Below, one piece after another: positions 16,052 through 25,052 of a DNA stretch of 64,000 bases. The notes below the pieces were generated by a model. That model saw nothing but the letters and a program-made list of their open reading frames with translations. It was not told the DNA's origin and made no database searches. A program made the position numbers and the translations under genes. Each line of letters starts with the position of its first letter. The stretch's first letter is position 1. The stretch spans positions 62,001-126,000 of the forward strand of contig CAVUUF010000014.1 of NCBI GenBank assembly GCA_963744575.1, given 5' to 3'. The DNA is from Palsa-504 sp963744575 (GTDB lineage Bacteria > Actinomycetota > Actinomycetes > Streptosporangiales > Streptosporangiaceae).

Positions 16052-17056
16052 CTACCCGCCGGCCAGGATCTCCTCGGCCAGGACCTGGTCGCGCCGCGCG
16101 GCCCAGTGCAGGGAGTGCCTGATGCCCTCGGTAAGGTCGTAACGCGGACGCCAGCCCAGCAGGCGCTCCGCGCGGTCGATACGGGTGTAGGCGCCGGCCA
16201 CGTCACCGGGGCGCCGGGGCGCCTCGCGCGCCTCGACCGGGCGGCCGGCCACCTGGTTGAACGCGATGAGAAGTTCGCGGACCGTGGTACCGGTGCCGCT
16301 GCCCAGGTTGATCGCCGAAGCCGGCCCGGGCAGCGCGTCGAACCGGGTCAGCGCGGCCACGTGCGCCGCGGCCAGATCCCAGACGTGGACGTAGTCCCTC
16401 AGGCCCGAGCCGTCCCGGGTCGGCCAGTCGGTCCCGGTGATCAGGAACGGGACGCCTTCATCCCGCGCCCTGATCATCTGGCCCAGGGCGTGGGTCGGCT
16501 GACGGAGCTGCAACCCGGTCCGCATCTTGGGATCCGCCCCGATCGGGTTGAAATAGCGCAGGGACAGCACCCGGACGGGCCGGGAGGCGGCGATGTCGGC
16601 GAACATGGCCTCGCACACGGCCTTGGTCCGGGCGTACGGGCTCAGCGGCCCGATGGGCGCGTCCTCGTCGACGCTCAGGTCCGGGTCGGCCCGGTAGATG
16701 GCGGCCGAGGAGCTGAAGATCAGCCGGCCGCAGCCGTTGCGCAGCAGGTGCGCGACGAATTCCAGGCTCTTGGAGACGTTCGCGCGGTAGTACCCGACCG
16801 GGTCGGCGACCGAGTCCGGGACCACGACCAGGGCCGCGGCGTGGACGACGGCGCCGATGTCCGGGTGCTCGGCGAAGATGCGGTCGATCAGCGGTCCGTC
16901 CGCGATGTCGCCTGGGTAGAAGGTCCGGGCCGCGGCGAACTCGGCCCGGCCGGTCACCAGGCTGTCCAGGATCACCGGGCTGATCCCGGCGTCCGAGCAG
17001 GCCGACGCGACCGTGCTGCCGATGTACCCGGCGCCCCCGGCGATCAGGACCTTCAC
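16052..17056 (-). CDS. galE: UDP-glucose 4-epimerase
   Basis: 334-residue extended short-chain dehydrogenase. The N-terminal NAD loop is GGAGYIGS; the catalytic SSSAAIY and Y-x-x-x-K (SPYARTK) are present, followed by LRYFNPIGADP and RDYVHVWDLAAAH, all typical of GalE. It interconverts UDP-glucose and UDP-galactose for the Leloir pathway and cell-envelope sugars. Its stop faces the sortase unit promoter; its start is 10 bases beyond the acyl-CoA ligase stop, so they are probably co-transcribed. The secreted aldose epimerase at 40743 is a possible pathway relative. Confidence 0.93.
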   Translation of the reverse strand: MKVLIAGGAGYIGSTVASACSDAGISPVILDSLVTGRAEFAAARTFYPGDIADGPLIDRIFAEHPDIGAVVHAAALVVVPDSVADPVGYYRANVSKSLEFVAHLLRNGCGRLIFSSSAAIYRADPDLSVDEDAPIGPLSPYARTKAVCEAMFADIAASRPVRVLSLRYFNPIGADPKMRTGLQLRQPTHALGQMIRARDEGVPFLITGTDWPTRDGSGLRDYVHVWDLAAAHVAALTRFDALPGPASAINLGSGTGTTVRELLIAFNQVAGRPVEAREAPRRPGDVAGAYTRIDRAERLLGWRPRYDLTEGIRHSLHWAARRDQVLAEEILAGG

Positions 17057-17066
17057 CCGGGGCAGA

Positions 17067-18695
17067 CTACCCGAGGCCGAGGATCTCGACCGAGCGCTCC
17101 CGCATCTCGACCTTGCGCACCTTGCCGGTCACGGTCATCGGGAACTCGTCCACGATGTGCACGTATCGCGGGACCTTGTAGTGCGCTAGCTGCCCGGCGC
17201 AGAATTCGCGCAGCGCCTCGGGGGTCAGCGGCTGCGCACCGTCCCGCAGCCGCACCCAGACCATGAGCTCCTCGCCGTACTTGACGTCGGGAACGCCGAT
17301 GACCTGGGCGTCCAGGATGTCGGGGTGGGTGTAGAGGAACTCCTCGATCTCCCGCGGGTAGATGTTCTCGCCGCCGCGGATCACCATGTCCTTGATCCGC
17401 CCGGTGATGGCCAGGTAGCCGTCGGCGTCCATGACCGCGAGGTCGCCGGTGTGCATCCAGTGCGCCGGGTCGACGGCCTCGGCGGTCTTGTCCGGCTGGT
17501 TCCAGTAGCCGATCATCACCGAGTACCCGCGGGTGCACAGCTCACCGGCCGTGCCGCGCGGCACGGTCCGGCCCGTCTCGGGATCGATGACCTTCACCTC
17601 GAGGTGCGGCCCGACCCGGCCCACGGTGGACACGCGACGGTCCAGCGAGTCGTCGACGTGGGTCTGGGTGGACACCGGCGAGGTTTCCGTCATGCCGTAG
17701 CAGATCGACACCTCGGTCATCGACATGCGCTCGATGACCTGTTTCATCACCTCGACCGGGCAGGGCGAGCCGGCCATGATGCCGGTGCGCAGGCTGGACA
17801 GGTCGTAGTCGGCGAAGCTGGGGGCGGACAGCTCGGCGATGAACATGGTGGGCACCCCGTAGAGCGAGGTGCACCGTTCGGCCTGCACCGCCTGCAGGGT
17901 CGCGTCCGGGTCGAAGGCCGGCGCCGGGATGACCATGCACGCTCCGTGGCTGGTCGCGGCGAGGTTACCCATGACCATGCCGAAGCAGTGGTAGAACGGC
18001 ACCGGGATGCAGATCCGGTCGGCCTCGGTGTAGTTGCACAGCTCGCCGACGAAGAACCCGTTGTTCAGGATGTTGTGGTGCGACAGCGTGGCGCCCTTCG
18101 GGAAGCCCGTGGTGCCCGAGGTGTACTGGATGTTGATGGGGTCGTCGGTGTCCAGTTCTATGCTGTCGAGCGCCCCGCGGTCCCGGTGGCGCCCGGTCTC
18201 GAGCAGCGAATTCCACTCCGGGTGGCCGATCAGGACGACGGTCCGCAGGGCCGGGCAGCGCGGCCGCGCTTCGGCGATCATGGCGGCGTAATCGGAGGTC
18301 TTCAGCTTCTCGGCCGCGATGAGCAGCGTGCTGCCCGACTGGTTCAGCACGAATTCGAGCTCGCGGGCACGGTACGCCGGATTGATGTTCACCAGGATCG
18401 CGCCGATCTTGGCGGTCGCGTACTGGGTGAGCGTCCACTCGGCGCAGTTCGGCGCCCAGATGCCGACCCGGTCCCCCTTGGTGATGCCCAGCTCGAGCAA
18501 TCCGAGCGCGAGCGCGTCCACGTCGGCCGCGAGTTCCGCGTAAGTCCACCGCCTCCCGGCCTCCGGGTCGGACCGGTCCACCAGCGCCTCACGGTCGCCG
18601 AACACCCGCACCGCGGCGTCGAGGTTGCCGCCGATCGTGTCGCCCAGCAGCGGAGTTGCCGATTCTCCCGACGAGTAACTAAGTGCGGCTGCCAT
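17067..18695 (-). CDS. acyl-CoA synthetase (AMP-binding family)
   Basis: 542 residues from the ATG at 18695, which has GGAGGTGAG eight bases upstream. AMP-binding P-loop YTSGTTGFPKG, then YGMTETSP, HTGDLAVMDADGY and the C-terminal RIKDMVIRGGENIYP with the adenylation Lys in MTVTGKVRK. It ligates a fatty or aryl acid to CoA. Length and motifs fit medium- or long-chain FadD-type enzymes. It is divergent from an alpha/beta hydrolase, with two inverted repeats between them that suggest ligand-responsive control. Confidence 0.93.
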   Translation of the reverse strand: MAAALSYSSGESATPLLGDTIGGNLDAAVRVFGDREALVDRSDPEAGRRWTYAELAADVDALALGLLELGITKGDRVGIWAPNCAEWTLTQYATAKIGAILVNINPAYRARELEFVLNQSGSTLLIAAEKLKTSDYAAMIAEARPRCPALRTVVLIGHPEWNSLLETGRHRDRGALDSIELDTDDPINIQYTSGTTGFPKGATLSHHNILNNGFFVGELCNYTEADRICIPVPFYHCFGMVMGNLAATSHGACMVIPAPAFDPDATLQAVQAERCTSLYGVPTMFIAELSAPSFADYDLSSLRTGIMAGSPCPVEVMKQVIERMSMTEVSICYGMTETSPVSTQTHVDDSLDRRVSTVGRVGPHLEVKVIDPETGRTVPRGTAGELCTRGYSVMIGYWNQPDKTAEAVDPAHWMHTGDLAVMDADGYLAITGRIKDMVIRGGENIYPREIEEFLYTHPDILDAQVIGVPDVKYGEELMVWVRLRDGAQPLTPEALREFCAGQLAHYKVPRYVHIVDEFPMTVTGKVRKVEMRERSVEILGLG

Positions 18696-18717
18696 GACCC
18701 GCTCACCTCCAAAGCCT

Positions 18718-18772
18718 GGTTTACCTGGCATTCCTTCCCTTGTCCAGCATGGCATGGTATTCCCGGTAAACC
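18718..18772. promoter_or_regulatory. inverted repeat, candidate operator
   Basis: GGTTTACC (18718-18725) is mirrored by GGTAAACC (18765-18772). Similarity extends to 17-base arms with 14 matches (TGGCATTCC against GGTATTCCC). It sits between the acyl-CoA ligase start and its predicted promoter, where a TetR- or GntR-type repressor could act. No regulator gene is adjacent. Confidence 0.5.
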
Positions 18773-18774
18773 TT

Positions 18775-18805
18775 TATCTACGAGTTGACATCGCGCGATC
18801 AACTC
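18775..18805 (-). promoter_or_regulatory. promoter of acyl-CoA ligase overlapping a palindrome
   Basis: Minus strand TTGATC (18802-18797), 16-base spacer, TAGATA (18780-18775). The -35 lies in a second inverted repeat, GAGTTGA (18782-18788) and TCAACTC (18799-18805), separated by CATCGCGCGA. A bound protein would occlude the promoter. Confidence 0.5.
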
Positions 18806-18873
18806 CAGAGCGGATAATAAGCTCTATACATGGGCGGCCCGGCCATAATCGCCCGGGGCCGTGGAGGGTGAAG

Positions 18874-19743
18874 ATGCAACTCCGACTGCAAAATGTGGCA
18901 GTAGACGGCGGGGACCTGCGGGTGCTCCTGTGGGGCACGGGCAAACGCGTAGCAGTCGCCGTGCACGGAATTACGGCTTCTGGTATGTCGTGGCAGGCGG
19001 TCGCGCGCCATATGCCGGCCGACTGGACGCTGGCCGCGCCGGATCTGCGTGGCCGTGGTCACAGCCGCGACCTAGCCGGCCCGTTCGGCCTGGACCGGCA
19101 CGCCAGGGACGTGGTGGCGGTGCTGCGCCATTTCGGCGGGCGGCCGGTGCTCGCGGGGCATTCGATGGGGGCGTATATCGCGCTGCTGACCCGCGATGCG
19201 CATCCGGAGCTGGTGCGCAGGCTGGTCCTGATCGACGGAGGGCTGCCGCTGCCGGTACCGGAGGGCATCGACGTGGATGCCGCGCTTGATGCCACCCTGG
19301 GGCCGGCGATCGCCCGGCTGGGGCAGGCCTTCCCCAGCACCGAGGCGTACGTGGAGTTCTGGCGCGCGCACCCGGCGCTGGCCGGTCACTGGACGCCGGA
19401 CATCGAGGCATATGTCCGGTACGACCTGATCGGCGAGCCGGGCGAGTTGCGATCGCGATGCGTCGGGGACGCGATCCGCACGGACGGGCGCGACGTGCTG
19501 GCGGAGAAGCCGTTCGCGGACGCGCTGCAACGGCTAACCAGGCCGACGCCGCTGCTGACCGCGCCGGCCGGGTTGTTCGGCGCGCCGCCGCCGCTGCTCC
19601 CGCCCGAGTTCGTGGCGGCCTGGACCAAACGCGTCCCGGCGCTGCGGCCGCAGGTGGTGCCCGAGGTGAACCACTACACGATCATGTTCGACCGGGAGGG
19701 CGCGGCGGCCGTGTCCCAGGCGATCCGGGCGGCCGCACTCTGA
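18874..19743 (+). CDS. alpha/beta-fold hydrolase
   Basis: 289 residues from ATG 18874 with GGAGG six bases upstream (GTG 18868 also possible). Oxyanion region AVHGITASGMSW, nucleophile elbow AGHSMGAY with catalytic Ser, and terminal His in PEVNHYTIMF. An Asp is available between them. It resembles bacterial esterases, lipases or epoxide-hydrolase-like enzymes. It is divergent from the acyl-CoA ligase, suggesting ester cleavage followed by CoA activation. The stop overlaps the presumed start of the sirtuin gene. Confidence 0.9.
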   Translation: MQLRLQNVAVDGGDLRVLLWGTGKRVAVAVHGITASGMSWQAVARHMPADWTLAAPDLRGRGHSRDLAGPFGLDRHARDVVAVLRHFGGRPVLAGHSMGAYIALLTRDAHPELVRRLVLIDGGLPLPVPEGIDVDAALDATLGPAIARLGQAFPSTEAYVEFWRAHPALAGHWTPDIEAYVRYDLIGEPGELRSRCVGDAIRTDGRDVLAEKPFADALQRLTRPTPLLTAPAGLFGAPPPLLPPEFVAAWTKRVPALRPQVVPEVNHYTIMFDREGAAAVSQAIRAAAL

Positions 19744-20594
19744 AGACGGAAACCAGCCCGCTGCTCGATGTGGTCGCTCCCGGTGGCGTGCTCATCTTGA
19801 GCGGCGCCGGGCTGTCCACCGAATCGGGCATCCCGGACTACCGGGGCCCGACCGGCCTGGCCCGGCGGGCCACGCCGATGACCTACCAGACCTTCACCGG
19901 GAGCGCCGCCGCCCGGCGCAGGTACTGGGCCCGCAGTTACCTCGGCTGGCGGCACATCGCCCGGGCGGTCCCGAACGACGGCCATCGCGCGGTCGCCGAA
20001 CTGGGCCGCCGCGGGCTGCTGACCGGGATCATCACGCAGAACGTCGACGGCCTGCACCAGGCGGCGGGCCCAGTGGTGGGCGGAGTCGCGGTGACCGAAC
20101 TGCACGGCAGCCTGCACCGGGTCATCTGCCTGTCGTGCGGGCAGCGGACGCCGCGCGGCGAACTCGACCGGCGGCTCGAGGCCGCCAACCCCGGCTGGGG
20201 CGCCGAGCTGACCGCCTCGGTCAACCCCGACGGGGATGCCGTCCTGGACGAGGAAGCCGCGGCGTCGTTCCAGGTCGCCGGCTGCTCGGCGTGCGGCGGC
20301 GTGCTCAAGCCCGACGTGGTGTTCTTCGGCGAGAACGTGCCCAGGCCCCGGGCGCAGGCCTGCTACGCGCTAGTCGAGAGGGGCAGCGCGCTAATCGTGC
20401 TGGGTTCGTCGCTCACCGTGATGTCCGGGTTCCGGTATGTCCGGCATGCGGCCCGGCTGCGGCGCCCGATCGTGATCGTCAACCAGGGCGCCACCCGCGG
20501 CGACGGGTACGCCACCGCCATCCTCGACGCCCCGCTGGGTGAGACCCTCACGGCTCTGGTGGCCAGCCTGCCCGTGGTCACCCCCGGAGGCTGA
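19740..20594 (+). CDS. Sir2-family NAD-dependent protein deacylase
   Basis: About 284 residues. NAD site GAGLSTESGIPDYRG, TQNVDGLH, catalytic His in ELHGSLH, four zinc cysteines (CLSCG and CSACGG), and VFFGENVP then GSSLTV. It removes acyl groups from lysines using NAD+. Family alignment (KTETSPLLDVV before the core) suggests a CTG start at 19740 overlapping the hydrolase stop; GTG 19770 is the conservative alternative. No conventional start exists close upstream that fits the family. Confidence 0.92.
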   Translation: MKTETSPLLDVVAPGGVLILSGAGLSTESGIPDYRGPTGLARRATPMTYQTFTGSAAARRRYWARSYLGWRHIARAVPNDGHRAVAELGRRGLLTGIITQNVDGLHQAAGPVVGGVAVTELHGSLHRVICLSCGQRTPRGELDRRLEAANPGWGAELTASVNPDGDAVLDEEAAASFQVAGCSACGGVLKPDVVFFGENVPRPRAQACYALVERGSALIVLGSSLTVMSGFRYVRHAARLRRPIVIVNQGATRGDGYATAILDAPLGETLTALVASLPVVTPGG

Positions 20595-20602
20595 GGGCCG
20601 GG

Positions 20603-21565
20603 TCAGCCCAGGGCGCGGGGGTGGGAGGAGGCGTAGACCTCGCGGAGCCGGTCCACCGTGATCAGCGTGTAGACCTGGGTGGTGGTGACCGACGCGTGGC
20701 CGAGCAGTTCCTGGACCACCCGGATGTCGGCGCCGCCGTCGAGCATGTGCGTGGCGAACGAGTGCCGCAGCGTGTGCGGGGACACCTCGATCTGCGGATA
20801 TAGTCCGGCGCGGACGGCGGCGGCGTGCAGCACGCCCCAGGCGCCCTGCCGGGTGAGCCGGCCGCCGCGCGCGTTGAGGAACACCGCCGGGCTCTTGCCC
20901 TGGTCCAGAACGGGCCTGGCCCGGACCAGGTACACCTCGAGCGCCCGCACGGCGTAGCTGCCCACCGGCACGACCCGGTGCTTGCTGCCCTTGCCGGCCA
21001 GCCGCACCACCGGATACTCCGGGGCCTGCAGGCCGGCGTCCAGCCGCAACTCGTCGACGTCGAGGCCGGTCGCCTCGGAGATACGCGCCCCGGTCCCGTA
21101 GAGGAACTCGAGCAGCGCCCGGTCCCGCAGCTGCCGAGCGTCCGCGGACTGCTGGCCAGGCCCCGGGCCGGCCGCGTCGAGCAGGCGCTCCACCTCGGTC
21201 ACCGTGATCGCCTTGGGCAGCCGCCTGGGCGGCGACGGCGGCGCGACTTCACGAGCCGGATCGGCGCCGGCCAGGCGCTGGGCCACCGCGAACGCGTGCA
21301 AGCCGCGGACCGCGATCACCGCCCGCGCCGACGAGCTGACCGCCAGCGGCACGTGCTCGTCGTCGCCCTCCCGCAGCGAGGCGAGGAAGTCGGCCACGTC
21401 GGCCGCGGTGACGTCGGCCAGCGCGGTCTTGCCGCGGCCGGCCAGCGCCGAGGCGTACCGCCGCAGGTCCCGCCGGTACGCCTCGACCGTGCTGGCCGCC
21501 AGCCCGCGCTCCACGACCAGATACTGCAGGTAGCCGCGGAGCGCGTCAGCCAGCGACGGGCTCAG
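20603..21565 (-). CDS. xerD: site-specific tyrosine recombinase XerD
   Basis: About 320 residues. Catalytic set: Arg in GTGARISEA, Lys in KGSKHR, HTLRHSFATHML (H-x-x-R), His in GHASVTTTQVY and Tyr of that motif. XerD with XerC resolves chromosome dimers at dif. Order after pyrG-NUDIX is conserved in actinobacteria. The GTG at 21514 would remove the first ~17 residues of the SAM-like N-domain (SPSLADALRGYLQYLV). A CTG at 21565 overlapping the ald stop gives the family N-terminus, hence the boundary chosen. Confidence 0.92.
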   Translation of the reverse strand: MSPSLADALRGYLQYLVVERGLAASTVEAYRRDLRRYASALAGRGKTALADVTAADVADFLASLREGDDEHVPLAVSSSARAVIAVRGLHAFAVAQRLAGADPAREVAPPSPPRRLPKAITVTEVERLLDAAGPGPGQQSADARQLRDRALLEFLYGTGARISEATGLDVDELRLDAGLQAPEYPVVRLAGKGSKHRVVPVGSYAVRALEVYLVRARPVLDQGKSPAVFLNARGGRLTRQGAWGVLHAAAVRAGLYPQIEVSPHTLRHSFATHMLDGGADIRVVQELLGHASVTTTQVYTLITVDRLREVYASSHPRALG

Positions 21566-22677
21566 TTGAGGATCTCGCTGACCGGGGTGTTGGGCAGCGC
21601 GTGCGCCTCGGCGACCGGCTCGCAGGTCAGCTGGCCGACGTGCGTGGACAGGCCCAGGGCCAGGGAGGCATCGGCGCGGAGCGCGTCGCGCCAGCCGCGG
21701 TTAGCGATCTCGACCACGTAGGGCAGCGTGACGTTGGTCAGTGCGTAGGTGGAGGTGTGCGGGACGGCGCCCGGCATGTTCGCCACGCAGTAGAACAGCG
21801 CATCGTGCACCCGGTAGGTGGGGTCCGCGTGGGTGGTGGGCCGCGAGCCCTCGAAGCAGCCACCCTGGTCGATGGAGATGTCCACGAGGACCGCGCCCGG
21901 CTTCATCCGGGACACCAGCTCGTCGCTGACCAGGCGGGGCGCCTTGGCCCCCGGCACCAGCACCGCCCCGATGACCAGGTCCGCGTCGATCACCGCGCGC
22001 TGGATCTCGTAGGCGTTGGACGCCACCGTCTGGCAGTGCCCCTGGTAGATGGCGTCCGCCTGGCGGAGCCTGGCGATGTTCCTGTCCACCAGCAGCACCT
22101 CGGCCTGCATGCCGAGCGCGATGGCGGCGGCGTTCATGCCGGACACCCCGGCGCCGAGCACGACCACCTTGGCCGCGTACACGCCCGAGACCCCGCCCAT
22201 CAGCACCCCGCGCCCGCCACCGTCGCGCTGCAGGTGGTGCGCGCCGACCTGCGGCGCCATCCGCCCCGCGACCTCGGACATCGGGGCGAGCAGCGGCAGT
22301 GACCGGTCGGGCAGCTGGACGGTCTCGTACGCGATCGAGGTGACGCCCGAGCCGAGCAGCGCGTCGGTGCAGGCCTTGGACGCGGCCAGGTGCAGGTAGG
22401 TGAACAGGACCTGGCCGGAGCGCATGCGGTGGTACTCCTCCGCGATCGGCTCCTTGACCTTGAGGATCAGGTCCCCCTCGGCCCACACGTCGTCCGCGGT
22501 CGGCAGGATCTTCGCGCCGGCCGTGACGAAGTCCTCGTCCGGAATGGACGAACCCTGTCCCGCCCCGGCCTCGATGACCACCTGATGGCCGCCGCCGGCC
22601 AGTTCGTGCACGCCGGCCGGCGTGATCGCCACCCGGTACTCGTGGTTCTTGATTTCCCGGGGAATTCCAACCTTCAT
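21562..22677 (-). CDS. ald: alanine dehydrogenase
   Basis: 371 residues, the canonical length; ATG 22677 with GGAAGG upstream. N-terminal MKVGIPREIKNHEYRVAI, catalytic Lys in KVKEPIAEEY and His in YLHLAAS, the Rossmann VVVLGAGVSGMNAA, and DISIDQGGCFEGSRPTTH. It catalyses reversible NAD-linked deamination of alanine to pyruvate. It lies between the NUDIX gene and xerD as in several actinomycetes. Confidence 0.95.
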   Translation of the reverse strand: MKVGIPREIKNHEYRVAITPAGVHELAGGGHQVVIEAGAGQGSSIPDEDFVTAGAKILPTADDVWAEGDLILKVKEPIAEEYHRMRSGQVLFTYLHLAASKACTDALLGSGVTSIAYETVQLPDRSLPLLAPMSEVAGRMAPQVGAHHLQRDGGGRGVLMGGVSGVYAAKVVVLGAGVSGMNAAAIALGMQAEVLLVDRNIARLRQADAIYQGHCQTVASNAYEIQRAVIDADLVIGAVLVPGAKAPRLVSDELVSRMKPGAVLVDISIDQGGCFEGSRPTTHADPTYRVHDALFYCVANMPGAVPHTSTYALTNVTLPYVVEIANRGWRDALRADASLALGLSTHVGQLTCEPVAEAHALPNTPVSEILN

Positions 22678-22702
22678 GGCGGTCCTTCCAGACATCGGAG
22701 CC

Positions 22703-23311
22703 TCATTGCTCTTCTGGGGCATCGGCGGGACGAAGCCGGTCAAAGCCCTCTGACCTGGCAGCATACCCAGCCATGATCGCCAGGGCGGCGACCCCGTTGT
22801 GCAGGTCACCGGCGAAGACCTTGCGCACCGCGTCGTCGAGCGGGAGCCAGTCCGACACCAGCTGGGTCTCCTCGTCTTCCGGCACGAAGTCGCGGTCGGC
22901 CGCCGGGACGAACTCCAGGTCACGGGCCAGGAAGATGCGCAGGCGCTCGGTGCTGAAGCCGGGCGAGGAGTAGTAGTCAGCCAGCACCCGCCAGTCCCGG
23001 GCCCGGTAGCCCGCCTCCTCGAGCAGTTCGCGCCGCGCCGTCTGCCAGGGCGGCTCCCCGGCGACGTCACGCAGGCCGGCCGGGATCTCCCAGAGCAGCC
23101 GCCCCACCGGATGACGGTACTGCCGGATCACGAGCACCCGGAAGGCGTCGTCCAGGGCGAGCACAGCCACAGCACCGGGATGTATAACCACCTCTCGTTC
23201 GGCCAGGTTATTTCCCGGCATCCGGACCTTGTCGGCCCGTACGGTCACCAGCCGGCCCCGGAACAGCTCGGCCGAGGAGACGACAGGCCAGTGCTCGGGC
23301 TCGTCTTTCAT
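22703..23311 (-). CDS. NUDIX hydrolase, ADP-ribose pyrophosphatase type
   Basis: 202 residues from ATG 23311 (a GTG at 23317 overlaps the pyrG stop). The NUDIX box runs GLRDVAGEPP with RRELLEEAGY, matching G-x5-E-x7-R-E-x-x-E-E-x-G. The upstream VLVIRQYRHPVGRLLWEIPAG is typical of ADP-ribose pyrophosphatases. It cleaves ADP-ribose or related nucleotides. It is coupled to pyrG, an order also seen in Mycobacterium (Rv1699-Rv1700). Confidence 0.93.
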   Translation of the reverse strand: MKDEPEHWPVVSSAELFRGRLVTVRADKVRMPGNNLAEREVVIHPGAVAVLALDDAFRVLVIRQYRHPVGRLLWEIPAGLRDVAGEPPWQTARRELLEEAGYRARDWRVLADYYSSPGFSTERLRIFLARDLEFVPAADRDFVPEDEETQLVSDWLPLDDAVRKVFAGDLHNGVAALAIMAGYAARSEGFDRLRPADAPEEQ

Positions 23312-23313
23312 GG

Positions 23314-24996
23314 TCACGCGCTAGCGACCGCGCGCGCGCCCGCGCTGGCCGCCTTGGATCGCGCCAGCGCGGCCGCGATCAGCCCGCCGAACAGCGGATG
23401 CGGCCGGGTCGGGCGGGACAGGAACTCCGGGTGCGCCTGCGTGCCCACGAAGAACGGGTGGTCGCTCAGCTCGGCGAACTCCACCAGGTGCCGGTCCGGC
23501 GACAGCCCGGAGAAGACCAGGCCCGCCTGCTCGAGTACGGCCCGGTACGCGTTGTTGACCTCGTACCTGTGCCGGTGCCGCTCTTCCACCACCGTGCTGC
23601 CGTACAATTCCTCCACCCGGGTCCCGGGCTGCAGCACAGCCGGGTACAGGCCCAGCCGCATGGTGCCGCCCATGTCCCGCTCCCCCGCCACCACGTCCTC
23701 CTGGTCGGCCATGGTGGCGATCACCGGGTACGGCGTGTCCGGGTTGAACTCGGCGCTGTCCGCCGCGGCCAGGCCGGCCAGGTCGCGGGCCACCTCGATG
23801 ACCATGCACTGCAGGCCCAGGCACAGGCCCAGGACCGGGATGCCGCGCTCGCGGGCATACCTGATCGCGCCAATCTTGCCCTCGATGCCGCGGACCCCGA
23901 ACCCGCCCGGGATCAGCACCCCGTCGACGCCCTCCAGCTCGCTGGCCGCGCCTTCCGGGTCCTCGCAGGCGTCGCTGATCACCCAGCGGATGTTCACCTG
24001 CGCGTCGTTGGCGAAACCGCCCGCCTTCAGCGCCTCGGCCGGCGACAGGTACGCATCGGGCAGGTCCACGTACTTGCCGACCAGAGCGATCGTGATGCTG
24101 TGGGCCGGCCGGTGCACCCGGCGGAGCAGGTCGTCCCACTCGCTCCAGTCCACGTCGCGGAACGGCAGGCCCAGCCTGCGCACCACATAGGCGTCCAGGC
24201 CCTCGGCGTGCAGCACCTTGGGGATGTCGTAGATGGACGGCGCGTCGGGGGCGGAGACCACCGCCTCCTCGTCCACGTCGCACATCAGGCTTATCTTGCG
24301 TTTCAGGTTCGCGTTGATCGCCCGGTCCGAACGGGCCACGATGGCGTCCGGCTGGATGCCGATGCTGCGCAGCGCGGCCACCGAATGCTGGGTGGGCTTG
24401 GTCTTCAGCTCGCCCGAGGGGCCGATGTAGGGCAGGAGCGATACGTGCAGGAAGAAACAGCGATCCCGGCCGATCTCGTGCCTGATCTGGCGGATGGCCT
24501 CCAGGAACGGCTGGGACTCGATGTCGCCGACGGTCCCGCCCACCTCGGTGATCACCACGTCCACGTCGTCCCCGCCCATCTCCAGGATGCGGGACTTGAT
24601 CTCGTTGGTGATGTGCGGGATTACCTGCACCGTGTCGCCCAGGTAGTCACCGCGGCGCTCCTTGGCGATCACCGTGGAGTAGATCTGGCCGGTGGTGACG
24701 TTCACCTCACCCTGCAGGTTGGTGTCCAGGAAGCGCTCGTAGTGGCCGACGTCCAGATCGGTCTCGGTGCCGTCGTCGGTCACGAACACCTCGCCGTGCT
24801 GGAACGGGTTCATGGTGCCGGGGTCGACGTTGAGATAGGGGTCGAGCTTCTGCATGGTGACCCGCAGGCCCCGCAGCTTCAGCAGGCGGCCGAGGCTGGA
24901 CGCGGTCAGTCCCTTGCCGAGGCTGGACGCGACGCCTCCGGTGACGAAGAGATGTCTGGTTTGCGCAGGCCGTGAATAGAGTGATGATGCGGCCAC
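23314..24996 (-). CDS. pyrG: CTP synthase
   Basis: About 560 residues from GTG 24996 (GGGAGCC upstream); an in-frame codon at 25053 is less likely. The synthetase domain begins HLFVTGGVASSLGKG, with KLDPYLNVDPGTM and GGTVGDIESQPF. The glutaminase domain has the nucleophile in LGLCLGLQCM and HPEFLSRP with the catalytic His/Glu. It aminates UTP to CTP using glutamine and ATP, the last step of pyrimidine nucleotide synthesis. It precedes the NUDIX gene and is followed upstream by a transporter. Confidence 0.96.
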   Translation of the reverse strand: MAASSLYSRPAQTRHLFVTGGVASSLGKGLTASSLGRLLKLRGLRVTMQKLDPYLNVDPGTMNPFQHGEVFVTDDGTETDLDVGHYERFLDTNLQGEVNVTTGQIYSTVIAKERRGDYLGDTVQVIPHITNEIKSRILEMGGDDVDVVITEVGGTVGDIESQPFLEAIRQIRHEIGRDRCFFLHVSLLPYIGPSGELKTKPTQHSVAALRSIGIQPDAIVARSDRAINANLKRKISLMCDVDEEAVVSAPDAPSIYDIPKVLHAEGLDAYVVRRLGLPFRDVDWSEWDDLLRRVHRPAHSITIALVGKYVDLPDAYLSPAEALKAGGFANDAQVNIRWVISDACEDPEGAASELEGVDGVLIPGGFGVRGIEGKIGAIRYARERGIPVLGLCLGLQCMVIEVARDLAGLAAADSAEFNPDTPYPVIATMADQEDVVAGERDMGGTMRLGLYPAVLQPGTRVEELYGSTVVEERHRHRYEVNNAYRAVLEQAGLVFSGLSPDRHLVEFAELSDHPFFVGTQAHPEFLSRPTRPHPLFGGLIAAALARSKAASAGARAVASA

Positions 24997-25052
24997 TATG
25001 AGGCTCCCGTGGTATCCGGTAGGGCAAGGAGAAACGGCAGGTCCACGGGCCA

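Noticed and set aside
18785..18818. TTGACA with GATAAT as a plus-strand promoter for the hydrolase
   Set aside because: Spacing is 22 bases, too long for a standard sigma-70 promoter.
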